Source of the DNA: Alphaproteobacteria bacterium | GTDB lineage: Bacteria; Pseudomonadota; Alphaproteobacteria; UBA2966; CAIVPW01 | Assembly (NCBI GenBank): GCA_947481575.1 | Contig: CANKGV010000004.1 | Coordinates: 87,193-151,192 of the forward strand | Direction of reading: 5' to 3' | Length of the DNA: 64,000 bases | In this document: piece after piece, positions 60,566 to 64,000 of the stretch | Layout: every line of letters begins with the position of its first letter | Position numbering within the stretch: the first letter of the stretch is position 1 | Translations under genes and position numbers: made by a program | Notes under the pieces: generated by a model | Database searches by the model: none | What the model saw: only the letters and a program-made list of their open reading frames with translations | Told to the model about the DNA's origin: nothing

Positions 60566-60596
60566 TTGACCTTCCAGTGACTGGAAGCCCCATATG
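60566..60596 (+). promoter_or_regulatory. CueR-type promoter of copA-cueR
   Basis: TTGACC (60566-60571) and CATATG (60591-60596) have a 19-base spacer, the over-long spacing of MerR-family promoters. A perfect dyad CTTCCAGT-G-ACTGGAAG (60571-60587) fills the spacer and resembles CueR/copA operators (ACCTTCC...GGAAGG). The expected transcription start is near 60603. Confidence 0.9.
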
Positions 60597-60602
60597 TACT
60601 GC

Positions 60603-62813
60603 ATGAACCAGCAAACCACTGAAAATCCACGGCTCCAAGCAGCACGCGCGCGCCTGGCGGCCGAAAAAGCCAATCCCAAACCAGCGCCCGAAGGCGATGC
60701 GAACGTTGTGTACACGTGCCCGATGCATCCCGAGGTGGAGCAGATGGGCCCGGGTTCGTGCCCCAAGTGCGGCATGGCGCTGGAGCCAAAATTTGCGACG
60801 GCGGCGCAGGAGGGGAACCCCGAACTCGCCGACATGACGCGGCGGCTGTGGGTGAGTCTGGTGTTCGCGGTGCCAGTGCTGGTGCTGGCGATGGGCGAAC
60901 TGGTGGGGCTCGACTTTGCGATGTGGCTCGGTGGGCGGACGCTGGCGTGGATCGAATTCGCCCTGGCGACCCCGGCGGTGGTGTGGGCCGGAGCGCCGAT
61001 TTTCGTGCGCGGGTGGCAATCGATCCTGAACCGCAGCCTCAACATGTTCAGCCTGATCGCACTGGGGGTGGGCGTGGCCTACGCCTATTCGGCGGTGGCG
61101 ACGATCGCGCCGCAGATCTTCCCGATGGCCCTGATGGGCATGGGCGGGATCCCGAACCTGTACTTTGAGGCGGCGGCAACCATCACGGTGCTGGTGCTGG
61201 TTGGACAAGTGCTGGAGCTCCGCGCGCGGTGGCAGACCGGGGCGGCGATCCGGGCGTTGCTGGACTTGGCGCCGAAGAATGCGCGGGTGGTGTACGGCAC
61301 CAGCGAACACGACGTGCCGCTGAACCACGTGATGGTGGGCGACGTGCTGCGCGTGCGGCCGGGCGAGAAGGTGCCGGTGGACGGCACGGTGATCGAAGGC
61401 ACCAGCGCGGTCGACGAGGCGATGGTGACCGGCGAGCCGATCCCGGTGGCCAAGGGCCCCGGCGACAAGGTGACCGGATCGACGGTGAACGGCACGGGCG
61501 GGTTCACGATGCGGGCGGAGCGAGTGGGCAAGGACACGCTGCTGGCGCGGATCGTGGCCATGGTAGCCGAGGCTCAGCGAAGTCGCGCGCCGATCCAGCG
61601 GTTGGCGGATCAGGTCTCGGCGTGGTTCGTGCCGGCGGTAATTGCGGCGGCGGTGATCACATTCGCGGCGTGGACAATTTGGGGACCAGCGCCGGGCATG
61701 GCCCATGGGCTGGTGAACGCGGTGGCAGTGCTAATCATCGCGTGCCCGTGCGCCCTGGGGCTGGCGACGCCGATGGCGATCATGGTGGGGACAGGACGCG
61801 GCGCGCGCGCCGGCGTGCTGATCAAGAACGCGGAAGCCCTGGAGCTTCTGGAGGGCGTGGACACGCTGGTGACGGACAAGACCGGCACGCTGACCGAAGG
61901 CAAGCCGAAGCTGGCGGAGGTGCTCCCGGTGCCGGGACGCACGGAGGCGGAAGTGGTGCGGCTGGCGGCGAGCCTGGAGAAGGGCAGCGAGCATCCGCTG
62001 GCGGATGCCATCGTGCGCGGCGCGGCGGAGGCGGGTGCGGTGCTGGGGACGGTGACCGGGTTTCAGTCGGTGACCGGCCAGGGAGTGCGCGGCACGGTGG
62101 ACGGCGTGGACGTGGCGTTGGGTAACAGCGCGATGATGGACGCGCTGGACATTCCGGTGCACCACTTGGGCGCATTGACCGAAGGCCAGCGCGCCCAGGG
62201 CAAGACGGTGATGTATGTGGCGGCGGGCGGCGTGCTGGCCGGGACCATCGCCGTGGCGGACCCGATCAAGGCGGGGGCGGCAGAGGCGATCCGCGCGCTG
62301 CGCCGCGACGGCGTGCATGTGGTGATGCTGACGGGCGACAACCGCACCACGGCACAGGCGGTGGCGAAGAAGCTGGGCATCAACGAATTCCACGCCGACG
62401 TGCGGCCGGAGCGCAAGGCCGAGGTGGTGCGCGAACTGCGCGCCAAGGGCCGCGTGGTGGCGATGGCGGGCGATGGCGTGAACGACGCGCCGGCACTGGC
62501 GGCGGCCGATGTGGGCATTGCGATGGGCACCGGCACCGATGTGGCGATGGAAAGCGCGGCGGTGACGCTGGTGAAGGGCGACTTGGCCGGCATCGTGCGG
62601 GCGCGGCACTTGAGCCGGGCGACGATGCGCAACATCCGCCAGAACCTGTTTTTCGCGTTCGCCTACAACGTGGTGGGCGTGCCGATTGCGGCGGGGGTGC
62701 TGTACCCGTGGTTCGGCCTGCTGCTCTCGCCGATTATTGCCGGGGCGGCGATGAGTCTTAGTTCGGTTTCGGTGATTGCGAATGCCTTGAGGCTCAGGAG
62801 CGCCAAGCTATGA
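60603..62813 (+). CDS. copA: Copper-exporting P-type ATPase
   Basis: CopA pumps Cu(I) out of the cytoplasm. The product of about 736 residues carries an N-terminal heavy-metal-binding (HMBD-type) domain with YTCPMHPEV and [10 protein letters not shown] (Cys39, Cys53, Cys56) instead of the common HMA domain with CxxC. It has eight membrane segments, the CPC metal site (381-383), the phosphorylation site DKTGT (Asp425) and [10 protein letters not shown]. An ATG at 60603 coincides with the expected transcription start; an ATG at 60594 lies inside the promoter -10. cueR overlaps its end by four bases. Confidence 0.95.
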   Translation: MNQQTTENPRLQAARARLAAEKANPKPAPEGDANVVYTCPMHPEVEQMGPGSCPKCGMALEPKFATAAQEGNPELADMTRRLWVSLVFAVPVLVLAMGELVGLDFAMWLGGRTLAWIEFALATPAVVWAGAPIFVRGWQSILNRSLNMFSLIALGVGVAYAYSAVATIAPQIFPMALMGMGGIPNLYFEAAATITVLVLVGQVLELRARWQTGAAIRALLDLAPKNARVVYGTSEHDVPLNHVMVGDVLRVRPGEKVPVDGTVIEGTSAVDEAMVTGEPIPVAKGPGDKVTGSTVNGTGGFTMRAERVGKDTLLARIVAMVAEAQRSRAPIQRLADQVSAWFVPAVIAAAVITFAAWTIWGPAPGMAHGLVNAVAVLIIACPCALGLATPMAIMVGTGRGARAGVLIKNAEALELLEGVDTLVTDKTGTLTEGKPKLAEVLPVPGRTEAEVVRLAASLEKGSEHPLADAIVRGAAEAGAVLGTVTGFQSVTGQGVRGTVDGVDVALGNSAMMDALDIPVHHLGALTEGQRAQGKTVMYVAAGGVLAGTIAVADPIKAGAAEAIRALRRDGVHVVMLTGDNRTTAQAVAKKLGINEFHADVRPERKAEVVRELRAKGRVVAMAGDGVNDAPALAAADVGIAMGTGTDVAMESAAVTLVKGDLAGIVRARHLSRATMRNIRQNLFFAFAYNVVGVPIAAGVLYPWFGLLLSPIIAGAAMSLSSVSVIANALRLRSAKL

Positions 62814-63259
62814 ACATCAGTGAAGCGGCGATGAAATCGGGCGTGCCGCCCAAGACGATTCGCTACTACGAGAGCATCGGCCTGATTGCGGCGGCGCCGC
62901 GCACGGGCAACGGCTATCGCGACTATGCGGTGCCGGACGTGGAGACGCTGCGCTTTATCGCGCGGGCGCGCGGCCTGGGCTTTTCGGTGGAGGAGGTGGG
63001 GGAGCTACTGGAACTGTACCGCGACAAGGACCGCGCCAGCGCCGACGTGAAGAAACTCGCCAAGACCCGCATCGCCGACATCAAGCGCAAGGTGCAGGAA
63101 CTGCAAAGTCTGCAGGCGACGCTGGAGACGCTGGTGGACTGCTGCCACGGCGACGAGCGCCCCGACTGCCCGATCCTGGAAGAGCTTGCCAGCGAACATC
63201 TGGCGAAGATGACCGACGGGGCATTGATGCGGCAGCTGAAGCTGCGGGGGCGGGGGTAG
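62810..63259 (+). CDS. cueR: Copper-responsive MerR-family regulator CueR
   Basis: CueR senses Cu(I) and activates copA by twisting the long-spacer promoter. The 149-residue product has the N-terminal helix-turn-helix ([12 protein letters not shown]), a dimerisation helix and the metal loop CHGDERPDC with Cys112 and Cys120, and Ser77, the same positions that mark E. coli CueR as a sensor of monovalent metal. It is the second gene of the operon it presumably controls (ATGA overlap with copA). Confidence 0.95.
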   Translation: MNISEAAMKSGVPPKTIRYYESIGLIAAAPRTGNGYRDYAVPDVETLRFIARARGLGFSVEEVGELLELYRDKDRASADVKKLAKTRIADIKRKVQELQSLQATLETLVDCCHGDERPDCPILEELASEHLAKMTDGALMRQLKLRGRG

Positions 63260-63289
63260 GCAGTCAAGGCAACGTTGGCTGCGCGGGGT

Positions 63290-63847
63290 TCATTCGACGT
63301 CAGAACTCGCTGTTACGGACGACCGATCAACGATCTTCGGAAGGTTTTCCGCAAGCGCCAGAACCGTTGCGGCCGCTCCGCGTGCTGCCATCTTCCTGAA
63401 GTCATCAATATGCTCGGCGAACCCGCTCGCAGATTCGACTTTTAGTTTCCTAATAGCGTTGAGTGCGTGTTCGTAGCCAATCATAAGTATCCGCATGCCG
63501 AGGACGAACTTCTCTGTCATGACATCGCGCGAAATGTCCCCACGAGCATTCATTCGGTACTTCAGGTGGTAGGCGTTGTCGTAGTTTATCTTGTAGAGCA
63601 TCCCCTGTTCGCCGAGATCTTCGATCAGTCCGCCGTCCAACTCAGTGAAGCCCTCTGGCCATTTTAGGGTATCCTGGTCGCCGATCATCCGACCGTCGTG
63701 GGTCATCAGTCGATAGGTCGGTAGCCCATGGGTTGGCGCCGGCGGTCCCTTCCCCTCACGCTTTCCTGGAGAATCGCCACCGCCCGAGGTGGCGGTCGAG
63801 GGCTTCTTCGGCTTCTTTGGCTCGTGGTCTTCGTCTCCGATCCTCAA
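63290..63847 (-). CDS. Unrecognised protein, possibly 5'-truncated by an insertion element
   Basis: The frame encodes up to 185 residues and is clearly lower in GC than its neighbours. Its N-terminal 35 residues are low complexity (Lys, Pro, Gly, Ser), followed by a globular part with PTYRLMTHDGRMIGDQD and GMLYKINYDNAYHLKYRM. No known domain is recognised. The only start before residue 48 is a TTG at 63847, five bases from the apparent IS end, and an in-frame stop comes from that end. The true N terminus may have been cut off. Confidence 0.55.
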   Translation of the reverse strand: MRIGDEDHEPKKPKKPSTATSGGGDSPGKREGKGPPAPTHGLPTYRLMTHDGRMIGDQDTLKWPEGFTELDGGLIEDLGEQGMLYKINYDNAYHLKYRMNARGDISRDVMTEKFVLGMRILMIGYEHALNAIRKLKVESASGFAEHIDDFRKMAARGAAATVLALAENLPKIVDRSSVTASSDVE

Positions 63848-63858
63848 CGTTTGTCAAC

Positions 63859-63902
63859 GCCGGAGTAAAAATGCATCAGTCGGCCGGAGCAAAAGTGCAT
63901 CA
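63859..63902. repeat. Two 20-bp direct repeats in the IS end
   Basis: GCCGGAGTAAAAATGCATCA (63859-63878) and GCCGGAGCAAAAGTGCATCA (63883-63902) match at 18 of 20 positions and are spaced by 24 bases. Confidence 0.85.
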
Positions 63903-63911
63903 CTGCTGATG

Positions 63912-63943
63912 GCAGTAAGGCCCCCCGAGGGGGGCCTTACTGC
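63912..63943. terminator. Perfect 15-bp hairpin inside the IS end
   Basis: GCAGTAAGGCCCCCC (63912-63926) pairs perfectly with GGGGGGCCTTACTGC (63929-63943). Given the minus-strand reading frame that ends just to its right, it is probably the terminator of that gene. Confidence 0.75.
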
Positions 63944-63951
63944 GTGACCGT

Positions 63952-64000
63952 TTATTGCTCGGGCGGGCTGTCGGGAAGGTCTGCGGCGCGGGCAGTGCGC
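63952..64000 (-). CDS. Partial reading frame, possible transposition helper C terminus
   Basis: The last 15 codons of a minus-strand frame (ending DLPDSPPEQ and a TAA stop at 63952-63954) enter the window from the right. The position relative to the IS end suggests istB, but the fragment is too short to identify from its own sequence. Confidence 0.3.
   Translation of the reverse strand, partial: RTARAADLPDSPPEQ

Larger units (their letters stand above)
63852..64000. mobile_element. Probable end of an IS21-family insertion sequence
   Basis: From 63852 the sequence TGTCAACGCCGGAGTAAAAA starts with TG and contains two direct repeats of 20 bases, a layout typical of IS21-family termini with multiple transposase-binding repeats. 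A minus-strand reading frame ends at 63952, about 100 bases inside, and a strong hairpin lies between, as expected after istB. The element continues beyond the window; family assignment is inference. Confidence 0.6.

Noticed and set aside
63231..63289. Hairpins GCAGCT/AGCTGC at the cueR end and CAGTCAA/TTGGCTG after it as terminators
   Set aside because: The first is within the coding region and neither is followed by a T-run, so they were not listed as features.

Overview
The window is a GC-rich (about 65%) stretch of chromosome from an alphaproteobacterium, probably Rhodospirillales-like. The evidence is gene order and protein type: clpX-lon-hupB followed by tRNA-Val and tRNA-Asp ahead of a complete nuoA-N operon; birA-coaX-rnj-DUF1467-proS-lolCD-dnaE; rpsB-tsf-pyrH-frr-uppS-cdsA-dxr-rseP-bamA-skp-lpxD-fabZ-lpxA-lpxI-lpxB-gltA; and trpGDC-moaC-moeA-lexA-comEC-gltX. 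LpxI instead of LpxH and a direct-repeat LexA box (GTTC-N7-GTTC) also fit this class. The lineage call is inference from the sequence alone.

Layout. 1-5.1 kb: protein quality control (clpX, lon), nucleoid protein HU, a secreted peptidoglycan-binding protein and tRNA-Val. 5.1-8.1 kb: a small accessory block between the two tRNAs (MscS-type channel with a cyclic-nucleotide domain, a DUF1344-like secreted protein, a MarC-family protein), ending with tRNA-Asp. 8.1-22.4 kb: 14 nuo genes for respiratory complex I, tightly packed, with a terminator-like hairpin in the leader. 22.4-25.9 kb: birA, coaX, rnj and a small membrane protein, all overlapping and probably co-transcribed. 25.9-33.9 kb: a repeat-containing secreted protein, a proS of archaeal/eukaryotic type on the opposite strand, lolC-lolD, a MAPEG protein and dnaE. 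33.9-48.5 kb: the ribosomal protein S2/EF-Ts cluster running into isoprenoid, phospholipid, outer-membrane assembly and lipid A genes. 48.5-52.3 kb: gltA, gltX and an EamA transporter on the minus strand. 52.4-54.9 kb: comEC and a small unknown gene. 55-60.5 kb: lexA, a proline-rich secreted protein, then moeA-moaC-trpC-trpD-trpG in one minus-strand operon without trpE. 60.5-63.3 kb: a copper-resistance operon copA-cueR behind a MerR-type promoter. 63.3-64 kb: an unrecognised gene whose 5' end abuts what looks like the end of an IS21-family element.

Most of the window is housekeeping core. Genes often overlap by 1-10 bases (ATGA or GTGA junctions) and an unusually large share start with GTG, so translational coupling is probably the rule. 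The clearest points of interest are a copA mRNA that is probably leaderless from a CueR-type 19-bp-spacer promoter, the inverted foreign-type proS at its usual locus, a possible attenuator ahead of the nuo operon, a lexA promoter with one perfect and one near-perfect operator, and the truncation or breakpoint signals at the right edge. No CRISPR array, prophage or defence system was seen.
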